Shown here in pieces: positions 1 to 6,458 of a stretch of DNA of 10,281 nt (position 1 is its first letter; each line of letters opens with the position of its first letter). The DNA lies in contig JAJPKI010000246.1 of assembly GCA_021323835.1 (NCBI GenBank), positions 1-10,281 of the forward strand, in the 5' to 3' direction. Origin of the DNA: Verrucomicrobiota bacterium (lineage in GTDB: Bacteria > Verrucomicrobiota > Verrucomicrobiia > Limisphaerales > UBA11358). A program made the translations under genes and the position numbers. The notes beneath the pieces are model-generated. The model did no database searches, had not been told where the DNA came from, and worked only from the letters and a program-made list of their open reading frames with translations.

Positions 1-1
1 G

Positions 2-811
2 GTTAAAGTATCGCGGCAAACAAATTCATGGTGGTCAAATGTATCTTTGGGACAAGGTTTTGGCACTCCTGATGGACGTGAATTTCTTTTAACAAACATT
101 TTGAATAAAGAATTACCGACAGTTGAGAGGAGAAAATATGCCAGCCTGCTTGCAGATGCCGGAGAAGTATATTTTTCTACCAATAATGGCCCGGTATGGA
201 CATCAGAACAACGTGCTGGCATTAACTCAAACAATCATTATTTGAAACGTCTTGCGCAAATTGCTGCCTTCAACGATTTAGACCCAGAAATAAGATTGGA
301 TTTGATAAAATTTTTCCAACGAGTGCCTTATAGCTTCGATAAAGATATTCCTTCTGTCATCGAAGATGTTAAAGACGCTGAAACGGTTTTAAAGTGGTTT
401 CTTGCAAAAACAACTTCCGAAGATTTGAAATATGAACTAGAACGTGCTTTAATCATTAATCGAGATGAAGATCAATTAAGTCCGGATTTGCCGACAATTG
501 CTTCTATTTTGAAACCTCGCGATCCGAGCGATAATTTCCATCCTCCATCAGGTCAGCTTGGATTTTCATATGATTATCTCATCGTCCGAGAAGGGTCGTG
601 GACTCCAAGAATCGCTTTTGTTGATGTAAAAACAGGACGTAAGTCGATTGCAGAATGGCCGGGTGATTCTATAAAAGGACTTATGGGTGGCGGAGGTAGT
701 GCAACGTCATTGCCTAAAAATTTATCTCACGGACATTATCGGATTTTCCTCGAGTTTTTAGAAAATGGAAAGGTAATCGCCACCAGTCATTATTTTGAGG
801 CGGATTTGTAA
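2..811 (+). CDS. Unrecognised protein, C-terminal 269 residues (5' end outside window)
   Basis: The frame is open from the left edge to a TAA at 809-811, and the only candidate start inside the window is a TTG at 47, so the true start very probably lies upstream. I do not recognise the family. Numbering from base 2, residues about 80-170 are rich in charged and leucine-type residues and look mostly helical. The last 85 or so residues look like alternating beta strands (YDYLIVREG, RIAFVDVKTG, HYRIFLEFLENGKVIATSHYF), possibly a small beta-sandwich. A glycine run GGGGS lies near residue 229. No signal peptide can be judged because the N-terminus is missing, and no catalytic motif is evident. The gene is visibly more AT-rich than its neighbour, and its stop codon abuts that of ispG on the other strand. 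That it is a real gene is fairly sure; its function is unknown. Confidence 0.7.
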   Translation, partial: VKVSRQTNSWWSNVSLGQGFGTPDGREFLLTNILNKELPTVERRKYASLLADAGEVYFSTNNGPVWTSEQRAGINSNNHYLKRLAQIAAFNDLDPEIRLDLIKFFQRVPYSFDKDIPSVIEDVKDAETVLKWFLAKTTSEDLKYELERALIINRDEDQLSPDLPTIASILKPRDPSDNFHPPSGQLGFSYDYLIVREGSWTPRIAFVDVKTGRKSIAEWPGDSIKGLMGGGGSATSLPKNLSHGHYRIFLEFLENGKVIATSHYFEADL

Positions 812-2599
812 TCAAGCCCCGACCGTTTCCTTCACTTCCGGCTCGACCCATTTGTTGTGTTCGCGAATTAAATCCACGAGACGTTCCACCGCTTCCGCTT
901 CGGGAATGTTGAACTTGATGGCTTGTTTGCCGACGTAAAGGTTGATTTTCCCCGGCGCACCGCCAACGTAACCAAAATCGGCGTCCGCCATTTCGCCCGG
1001 GCCGTTCACGATGCAGCCCATGATGGCAATCTTCACGCCCTTGAGATGTTCCGTGCGCGCCTTGATGCGCGCGGTTACGGTCTGGAGATTAAACAGCGTG
1101 CGCCCACAGCTCGGGCACGCGACGTAATCGGTCTTGAAGCTGCGGCAACCGGCAGCTTGCAAAATATTGTAGGCAAGACGCAGCGACATTCCCGCGCCGC
1201 TCTCGCCGCGAATGAGAATCGCATCGCCAATTCCGTCGGCGAGCAGCGAACCGATGACAACGGATGCGCGGAGCAAAGCAATCTTCGGTTCCAAGGCGGT
1301 GGATTCGAAGTTGATGCAATCTTTCAGGAGAATCGGATTGTTGCGACCAAGTTTCTTCAATTTCGCCGCGAGCAAACGAAACGCGGTGATGGCAGGAAGA
1401 TTGACGCCATCTTTGACCGTGACCAATTGCGTGTTGCAATTGATGTCGAAATCTTTGGTCGGATCAATCTCCGCGACGTTCAAATCTTCGTAAATCGCTT
1501 CCGGTTTGACATCGTCTTTCGGACGAATTTTCGGCGCGACTTTATCCCAAGTGGCCTTTGTGACCACGACACGAATCAATTGTTCGCCACCGCATTTGAC
1601 ATTTTCATTGAGCTCAATCTCCGGCGTCTCGCGTTTCTCGAAATGAAACGGGTCGAACGAGGGAGCGAAATCTTTGAATTGCAAATTTTTCGTGTTGGAA
1701 AGAATCGGAATCTGATTGAGTAAATCGGTGCAGACTTCAATTTCGCGCGGAGAATCTTCGGTAAGCGAAACGCGAATCGTGTCGCCAAGTCCGTCGCACA
1801 AGAGCGAGCCGATGCCGATGGCGGATTTGATGCGGCCATCTTCGCCTTCGCCGGCTTCCGTCACGCCGAGATGAATCGGATAATTCCAATCGGGACCGAG
1901 CTCATCGAGTCGCGCGACCAACAGGCGATAACATTCAATCATCACCTTCGGATTCGACGACTTCATCGAGAATTTGAAATTGTGGAAATCGTGCTTGCGA
2001 CAAATGCGGGCGAATTCGAGCGCGCTCTCAACCATTCCGAGCGGCGTATCGCCGTAACGGTTCATAATGCGGTCGGAGAGCGAGCCGTGATTTGTGCCGA
2101 TGCGCAGGGCGCGCTTGAGTTTCTTCGCTTCCACGACGAGCGGCGAAAATTTTTCTTCGATGCGCTTGAGTTCCGCGGCGTATTGCTCGTCGGTATATTC
2201 TTTCGTCGCAAATTTTTTGGAGTCGGCGTAATTGCCCGGATTGACGCGCACGACTTCCACCCATTTGACGGCTTCCATCGCGGCTTCGGGTTTGAAATGA
2301 ATGTCGGCGACAATCGGCACCCAACAGTTTTGTTTGCGCAACTCGGCGACGATGTTTTGGAGATTGGCGGCGTCCTTCACGGTCGGCGCGGTGATGCGGA
2401 CGATTTGGCAGCCGACGGCAACGAGTTCGAGCGTTTGCTTCACGGACAACGCCGTGTCCATCGTGTCGCAAGTAATCATGGACTGTTTCACGACGGGATG
2501 GTCACCGCCCATGATGACGCCGCCGCGGTTCGGGTCGCCGATGATTATCTCACGCGATTTGCGCCGATGATAAAAAAATGGAGATTCGCAGTAGCGCAT
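812..2599 (-). CDS. ispG: 4-hydroxy-3-methylbut-2-enyl diphosphate synthase (IspG/GcpE), long three-domain form
   Basis: IspG is a cytosolic iron-sulfur enzyme that reductively converts 2-C-methyl-erythritol 2,4-cyclodiphosphate to HMBPP, the penultimate MEP-pathway step. The 595-residue product far exceeds the roughly 370 residues of the E. coli enzyme. Residues about 30-285 form the TIM-barrel part (VVKQSMITCDT, VADIHFKP, VRVNPGNY, GTNHGSLSDR, LGVTEAGEGEDG). Residues about 286-440 are the extra domain found in plant, chlamydial and other three-domain IspGs. Residues about 445-590 are the [4Fe-4S] domain, with CPSCGRTLFNLQ (Cys495, Cys498) and MGCIVNGPGE (Cys529, Glu536) supplying the four cluster ligands. 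The ATG lies 6 bp after the rseP stop, so the two are almost certainly co-transcribed. I see no Shine-Dalgarno sequence. All key residues are present and the gene looks intact. Confidence 0.97.
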   Translation of the reverse strand: MRYCESPFFYHRRKSREIIIGDPNRGGVIMGGDHPVVKQSMITCDTMDTALSVKQTLELVAVGCQIVRITAPTVKDAANLQNIVAELRKQNCWVPIVADIHFKPEAAMEAVKWVEVVRVNPGNYADSKKFATKEYTDEQYAAELKRIEEKFSPLVVEAKKLKRALRIGTNHGSLSDRIMNRYGDTPLGMVESALEFARICRKHDFHNFKFSMKSSNPKVMIECYRLLVARLDELGPDWNYPIHLGVTEAGEGEDGRIKSAIGIGSLLCDGLGDTIRVSLTEDSPREIEVCTDLLNQIPILSNTKNLQFKDFAPSFDPFHFEKRETPEIELNENVKCGGEQLIRVVVTKATWDKVAPKIRPKDDVKPEAIYEDLNVAEIDPTKDFDINCNTQLVTVKDGVNLPAITAFRLLAAKLKKLGRNNPILLKDCINFESTALEPKIALLRASVVIGSLLADGIGDAILIRGESGAGMSLRLAYNILQAAGCRSFKTDYVACPSCGRTLFNLQTVTARIKARTEHLKGVKIAIMGCIVNGPGEMADADFGYVGGAPGKINLYVGKQAIKFNIPEAEAVERLVDLIREHNKWVEPEVKETVGA

Positions 2600-2605
2600 G
2601 GAAAT

Positions 2606-4093
2606 TTATTTGGAAGGTGGCGCAAAAATGACATGCACCTCTTGGTTAGACCACACACTTCGAATCCAATCGCCTGTATCGAAAAACATGATGTAGGCCA
2701 TGAAAGTTATCAGTAACACCGCAAATCCTGTTTGAAGTGCGTTTAAAATTCTCGTGCTCAATGGCCGACGGCGGATGGCTTCAATTAAGGACAATGTAAT
2801 ATGCCCGCCGTCGAGCACTGGCAACGGCAAAAGATTGAGCAACGCTAGGTTGACGTTGAGAAGAACACTGAACCAAAGCACTCGACGCCAGCCGGCTTCA
2901 TCTTCAAATAAATTGCTGTAGACGCGAAGAATCATCACCGCGCCGCCCAATTGTTGCACGCCGATTTCACTTTTTTTCGCAATTAAAGCGCCGATGGTAT
3001 TGCCAATTTGTGCAACACTGGCCTTGATTTGTTCTAAAGGATTTTGATGAATTAAAATCACATTGGTATCACCCACCATGGACATGATGCCAAACAAAGG
3101 ACGCGGCGCGGGCGGTGTTGGCGGTTTGGCAATGTGCAGTAAATAACAAATTTTTTGAAAACCGGTTGGTGGAACAGTTTCAACCATCGGCTTGGCAGCG
3201 GTCAACGTTTTGTCAAATTCTTTGCCTTGACGTTCAAGTGTAAAAGTCATCGGTTTAACAACGCCATTGCTCATCGCATCTTCGGCGTCAATAACCGCAT
3301 TTGGATTATAAATTTTCTCGCCGTTCAATTTTAAAATTTCATCGCCCTGTTTTAATCCAGCCAAATCAGCCGGACTGTTCGATGCGATTTCATAAATAGT
3401 CGTTTTGATTTCTGGAGCGATTAAGAGTTGGCGCAAAGCTTTCCGCTCATACCATTTCGTTTCGCGATGAAACACCGCGGCGTAAGTTGTATTTTCTTTT
3501 CCGTCGCGGACATATTTAATAGGAATGTTCGTGCCCTCACTCGTAATGATGCGCCATTGGATGCTATCAGGCGACATCGGCGAAAAATGATGAACGGGTT
3601 TTCCGTCAATTTCTAAAATGGTATCACCCGGACGAAGCCCGGCTTTCCAAGCCGGTCCCGATGGGTCAACCCAACCAATTGTTGTCGTGTTATCTGCTTC
3701 ATCGGCGGGTCTTCCAACTCCCCAAACTATAAATGCAAAACAAACAGCGAGTGCGAAACTGAACAACGGACCGGCAAACGCGACGATAATTTTGTCGAGT
3801 GCGGAAACATTTGGCAATTGTTCGGACGGCGTATCGCTTTTGCCTTCGATGGCTTCCATCGTTGCCATTTGCGGCAATGCGACATAACCGCCGGCGGGAA
3901 TCCAGCCAAGCGCATATTCAACGCCATTGATTTTGGTTTTCCAAATCGGTTTGCCGAACCAAATGGCAAAACGGTCAACTTTTAATCCGCGCCATTTCGC
4001 GGCGAGAAAATGGCCGAGTTCGTGCACGCCAATCAGCAGGTTGAACAGCAACACGACTTCCAGCGCGATAAAAATGTAATGAAAAACACTCAT
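2606..4093 (-). CDS. rseP: RseP-family site-2 intramembrane zinc metalloprotease
   Basis: This is a membrane-embedded zinc protease of the site-2 (M50) family. Family members cut anti-sigma factors or leftover signal peptides within the membrane; the substrate here is unknown. The 495-residue product begins with a transmembrane segment carrying the HExxH motif HELGH at residues 24-28. GWIPAGGYVALP follows near 63-74, then a second hydrophobic segment (about 101-125). Two PDZ domains follow: about 138-205 (GPAWKAGLRPGDTILEIDG) and about 228-300 (SPADLAGLKQGDEILKLNG). Near the C-terminus NLLPLPVLDGGH (420-431) supplies the third zinc ligand, Asp428, and a last hydrophobic segment spans about 452-470. 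It is slightly longer than the 450-residue E. coli RseP. The ATG at 4091-4093 lacks a Shine-Dalgarno sequence. It lies 45 bp downstream of dxr and 6 bp upstream of ispG. The stretch coding for PDZ2 and beyond is lower in GC than the flanking genes. Confidence 0.95.
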   Translation of the reverse strand: MSVFHYIFIALEVVLLFNLLIGVHELGHFLAAKWRGLKVDRFAIWFGKPIWKTKINGVEYALGWIPAGGYVALPQMATMEAIEGKSDTPSEQLPNVSALDKIIVAFAGPLFSFALAVCFAFIVWGVGRPADEADNTTTIGWVDPSGPAWKAGLRPGDTILEIDGKPVHHFSPMSPDSIQWRIITSEGTNIPIKYVRDGKENTTYAAVFHRETKWYERKALRQLLIAPEIKTTIYEIASNSPADLAGLKQGDEILKLNGEKIYNPNAVIDAEDAMSNGVVKPMTFTLERQGKEFDKTLTAAKPMVETVPPTGFQKICYLLHIAKPPTPPAPRPLFGIMSMVGDTNVILIHQNPLEQIKASVAQIGNTIGALIAKKSEIGVQQLGGAVMILRVYSNLFEDEAGWRRVLWFSVLLNVNLALLNLLPLPVLDGGHITLSLIEAIRRRPLSTRILNALQTGFAVLLITFMAYIMFFDTGDWIRSVWSNQEVHVIFAPPSK

Positions 4094-4138
4094 TTCAATG
4101 AACTTTGAATGTAGCAGGAAGAAACGTCGCGCGCTATT

Positions 4139-5284
4139 TCAAATTGCAGCCGCCTTGCGCGCCCAGAAATCGGCCTCAAGAATTTGTTCGAGCGTCGGAT
4201 GCGAGACGACTTTGTGCGCATCCATAGTGCGACGGACTGTTTCTGTGATTTGCGGGAAATTGATTTTGCGGTTCACGAACGATTCGACCGCAATTTCATT
4301 CGCGGCGTTCAACACGGCGGGCATCGTCCCGCCAATTTCACCGGCGCGACGGGCAAGTTCAATGGCGGGAAAACGTTCCACGTCCGGCTCTTCAAATTCC
4401 AATTTGCCGAGTTTTGCAAAATTCGTTTGCACGCGGTCGCTCGCGGCGCGGTCGGGATACGTCAGCGCGTATTGAATCGGCAGGCACATGTCCGGCGTGG
4501 AAAGTTGCGCGAGCAGCGAGCCGTCCACGAACTCGACCATCGAATGCACGACGCTTTGCGGGTGCACGACGACGGCAACGCGCGCCATCTCGATGTCGAA
4601 CAGCCAGCGCGCTTCAATCATTTCGAGTCCTTTGTTGAACAGCGTCGCGGAATCGATCGTGATTTTACGTCCCATGACCCACGACGGATGTTTGAGCGCG
4701 CGTTCGACGGTGATTTCGGAAAATTTTTCTTTCGGCCAAAGATTTTTGTCGCGGAACGGCCCGCCGGAAGCGGTAAGCCAAAGCTTGCGAACGGATGAAC
4801 TTGGCTTGCCGTCGAGACATTGAAAAATTGCGGAATGTTCGCTGTCCACGGCCAAAACGCGAACGCCGTATTTGCGCGCTTCGTTCATCACGATTTCGCC
4901 GGCCATCACGAGAATTTCTTTGGACGCGACGGCGATGTCTTTGCCCGCGCGAATTGCGGCGAGTGCGGGTTTGAGTCCAGCCGTTCCAACAATTGCAATG
5001 AGGACAATGTCTGCTTCGGGAATTGTCGCAAGTTTAACCAAACCTTCTTCGCCGGAAAAAACTTGAGTGGAAGTGCCGAGCGCGTTTTGAAGTTCTTTGG
5101 CTTTCTTGGCATCGAAAATGGAAATTGCCGCCGGTTTATGTTTGCGCGTTTGTTCGAGCAATAGTTCGGAATTGTTTCCCGCGCCGAGCGCGAGCAGACG
5201 GATTTTGTTCGGCAAATCGTCAGCGACTTTGACAGTGCTAGTGCCGATGGAGCCGGTTGAGCCAAGGAGAACGACGTTTTTCAC
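4139..5284 (-). CDS. dxr: 1-deoxy-D-xylulose 5-phosphate reductoisomerase
   Basis: Dxr is a cytosolic enzyme that rearranges and reduces DXP to 2-C-methyl-D-erythritol 4-phosphate using NADPH and a divalent metal, the first committed MEP-pathway step. The 381-residue product matches family length (about 398 in E. coli). The N-terminal nucleotide-binding loop GSTGSIGTST spans residues 8-17. ASKE (120-123) precedes the metal-binding segment DSEH, with Asp147 and Glu149, and the third metal ligand is Glu221 in NKGLEMIEA. The flexible active-site loop HPSWVMG covers 199-205. SGGPF (173-177) and HPQSVVHSMVEF (241-252) are also typical. The start is GTG at 5282-5284, overlapping the cdsA TGA by 4 bp (GTGA), which suggests translational coupling. 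No ATG or Shine-Dalgarno sequence competes with that start. All catalytic residues expected from the E. coli enzyme are visible. Confidence 0.98.
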   Translation of the reverse strand: MKNVVLLGSTGSIGTSTVKVADDLPNKIRLLALGAGNNSELLLEQTRKHKPAAISIFDAKKAKELQNALGTSTQVFSGEEGLVKLATIPEADIVLIAIVGTAGLKPALAAIRAGKDIAVASKEILVMAGEIVMNEARKYGVRVLAVDSEHSAIFQCLDGKPSSSVRKLWLTASGGPFRDKNLWPKEKFSEITVERALKHPSWVMGRKITIDSATLFNKGLEMIEARWLFDIEMARVAVVVHPQSVVHSMVEFVDGSLLAQLSTPDMCLPIQYALTYPDRAASDRVQTNFAKLGKLEFEEPDVERFPAIELARRAGEIGGTMPAVLNAANEIAVESFVNRKINFPQITETVRRTMDAHKVVSHPTLEQILEADFWARKAAAI

Positions 5285-6186
5285 GGGTGCGTTAAAATGT
5301 GCCGCAGATAAAGATACATAATCGGCGCGTTGAACAAAAGACTGTCGAGCAAATCGAGGATTCCGCCGATGCCGGGAAATAAATTGCCGGAATCTTTTGC
5401 GCCGGCTTCGCGTTTGAACAGCGATTCAATTAAATCGCCGATGACGGCAGTGATGCTCAATGTGACGCCGAGAATTGTCGCGTGCAAAAAATTCATTCCG
5501 AACATGTGCGCGCCAAAAAAATGAACGAATGCCAAACTTGCGCCGGTTGAAACCAAAATCGCGCCGAAAAATCCTTCCCACGTTTTGTTCGGACTGATAC
5601 GCGGAATCATTTTGTGCCGGCCAATGAGCGAGCCAACAGCGTAAGCGCCCATGTCGCTGAATTTGGTGATGAGCACGAAGTAGAGCAGGAAATATTTTCC
5701 GTCAACGTTCGGGAAAAAATAAATTTTTTGGAAAAAATTCAGCAGCCACGGGACATACATCAAGCCGAACAACGTCGTGGCAATTGCCGAGATGCCATTG
5801 GCATTGGATTTGGAAAGAAATTGTCGCACGCACAGGCCGAGCACGAATAGAATGATGAAGCTGGTTTCAAAATCATTGACGCGCGCGGGCGAACCTTGCA
5901 TTCCAATTTTGCCGGTCAGTTCCAAGAATGTTCCGACCATCAGCAACACCGCGCCAAAAAGCCCACACCATTTGAAGCAGAACAGTCCGCGCTGTTCTGC
6001 AAGGCCGTAAAATTCCGTCAAGCCGGACAGTGCAAGAAATAGGAGCAGAAAAATGCAAACGGCGCGCGACAAAAGCGGGTTGCCGGAAAACAAGGCCGCG
6101 ATGACGACTGCCCAAAGAATTACCGATGAGGTGAGGCGGCGTAAAAATGTTTTTGCTTTTGACGGCGCGGCGGTGGCGTCGGGCAT
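5281..6186 (-). CDS. cdsA: Phosphatidate cytidylyltransferase (CDP-diglyceride synthase)
   Basis: CdsA is an integral membrane enzyme that joins phosphatidic acid and CTP to give CDP-diacylglycerol, the precursor of most phospholipids. I place the start at the ATG at 6184-6186, giving 301 residues beginning MPDATAAPSKAKTFLRRL. A TTG at 6220-6222 would add 12 residues but gives a less typical N-terminus. Eight or nine hydrophobic segments follow the basic N-terminus. Diagnostic motifs in the C-terminal third are SDMGAY, ISPNKTWEG and the signature beginning ESLFKREAGAKDSGNLFPG (from about residue 254). The signature ends GIGGILDLLDS where the textbook family pattern has GHGG and DR-x-D, so a conserved His and Arg are replaced by Ile and Leu. 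It is the first gene of the operon and overlaps dxr by 4 bp. Identity is secure; the exact start is less so. Confidence 0.94.
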   Translation of the reverse strand: MPDATAAPSKAKTFLRRLTSSVILWAVVIAALFSGNPLLSRAVCIFLLLFLALSGLTEFYGLAEQRGLFCFKWCGLFGAVLLMVGTFLELTGKIGMQGSPARVNDFETSFIILFVLGLCVRQFLSKSNANGISAIATTLFGLMYVPWLLNFFQKIYFFPNVDGKYFLLYFVLITKFSDMGAYAVGSLIGRHKMIPRISPNKTWEGFFGAILVSTGASLAFVHFFGAHMFGMNFLHATILGVTLSITAVIGDLIESLFKREAGAKDSGNLFPGIGGILDLLDSLLFNAPIMYLYLRHILTHP

Positions 6187-6335
6187 CGCGCGAAAATTAG
6201 CAAGAGCGATGGCGATTGCCAATGCTCATTTGTTTGAGCCAAAACACGAAAAGAAGTTTGATTCTGAAGAGCGCAAAATCGCAGCTTCCGTGAACCTATT
6301 TGCGATTGCTGACAAAATAGTTCTGATAAAAAACG

Positions 6336-6362
6336 AAAAAACTCAATGACAAATAGTTTTTT
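6336..6362. repeat. Perfect 8-bp inverted repeat AAAAAACT/AGTTTTTT
   Basis: Arms AAAAAACT (6336-6343) and AGTTTTTT (6355-6362) are exact reverse complements around an 11-base loop. The stem is nearly all A/T, so it would be a weak hairpin. A regulator-binding site is at least as plausible as an RNA structure. The T-run on either strand could also make it a weak bidirectional terminator, but there is no gene end here to terminate. Confidence 0.5.
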
Positions 6363-6368
6363 GAATGG

Positions 6369-6396
6369 TAACTTTTTACAACTTCAACGAAAGTTA
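6369..6396. repeat. Perfect 7-bp inverted repeat TAACTTT/AAAGTTA
   Basis: Arms TAACTTT (6369-6375) and AAAGTTA (6390-6396) are exact reverse complements separated by 14 bases. The arm centres are about two helical turns apart, the geometry of many dimeric repressor sites, and the element lies about 45-70 bases upstream of the TATAAT box. Role as an operator is inference only. Confidence 0.4.
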
Positions 6397-6440
6397 TGCT
6401 GATTTCCCAGGTCGGCGTGCAATTGTTGTATTAACCAGTA

Positions 6441-6446
6441 TATAAT
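6441..6446 (+). promoter_or_regulatory. Candidate -10 box TATAAT for the repeat-protein gene
   Basis: An exact sigma-70 consensus -10 hexamer precedes the large plus-strand gene. No good -35 hexamer is found 16-18 bases upstream (TTGTTG at 6423-6428 is only 12 bases away). A start of transcription near 6453 would leave only about 6 bases before the ATG at 6459, but about 54 before the in-frame ATG at 6507. The overlapping complement reads TATACT on the minus strand, so the AT core could be used in either direction. Confidence 0.35.
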
Positions 6447-6458
6447 CAGATCAGACTT

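Larger units (their letters stand above)
6223..6458. other. Divergent intergenic region between cdsA and the repeat-protein gene
   Basis: This AT-rich stretch separates the divergent cdsA operon and the large plus-strand gene, so it must carry promoters for both unless either is read from further away. It holds two perfect inverted repeats (6336-6362 and 6369-6396), a weak GCTCA/TGAGC hairpin (6224-6239) and a TATAAT box (6441-6446). On the minus strand a TTGTCA (complement of about 6345-6350) could be a -35 element for cdsA, but I find no convincing -10 at normal spacing. No gene, tRNA or riboswitch-like structure is evident. Confidence 0.6.

Noticed and set aside
923..1723. Long open frame on the plus strand opposite ispG (266 codons)
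   Set aside because: It lies wholly antisense to a fully motif-verified ispG, and its translation is Arg/Phe/Asp-rich with no recognisable motif, typical of a shadow frame in a GC-rich gene.
1871..2716. Long open frame on the plus strand opposite the start of ispG and end of rseP (281 codons)
   Set aside because: It is antisense to two well-supported genes and is rich in His, Arg and Phe from reversed codons; no family resemblance.
4094..4109. TTCAA/TTGAA inverted repeat just upstream of the rseP start
   Set aside because: Five A/T-rich pairs in a 45-bp gap are expected by chance; no further support for an operator or attenuator.
4184..4798. Plus-strand open frame opposite dxr (204 codons)
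   Set aside because: It mirrors the conserved Dxr coding frame and has no independent support.
6224..6239. GCTCA/TGAGC hairpin upstream of cdsA as a terminator
   Set aside because: The stem is only 5 bp with no following T-run in the relevant direction, and no gene ends there.
6053..6349. Plus-strand open frame overlapping the cdsA N-terminus and running into the intergenic region
   Set aside because: About half is antisense to cdsA, and the rest is Lys/Ile-rich sequence from an AT-rich promoter region. There is no start signal and no homology that I recognise.
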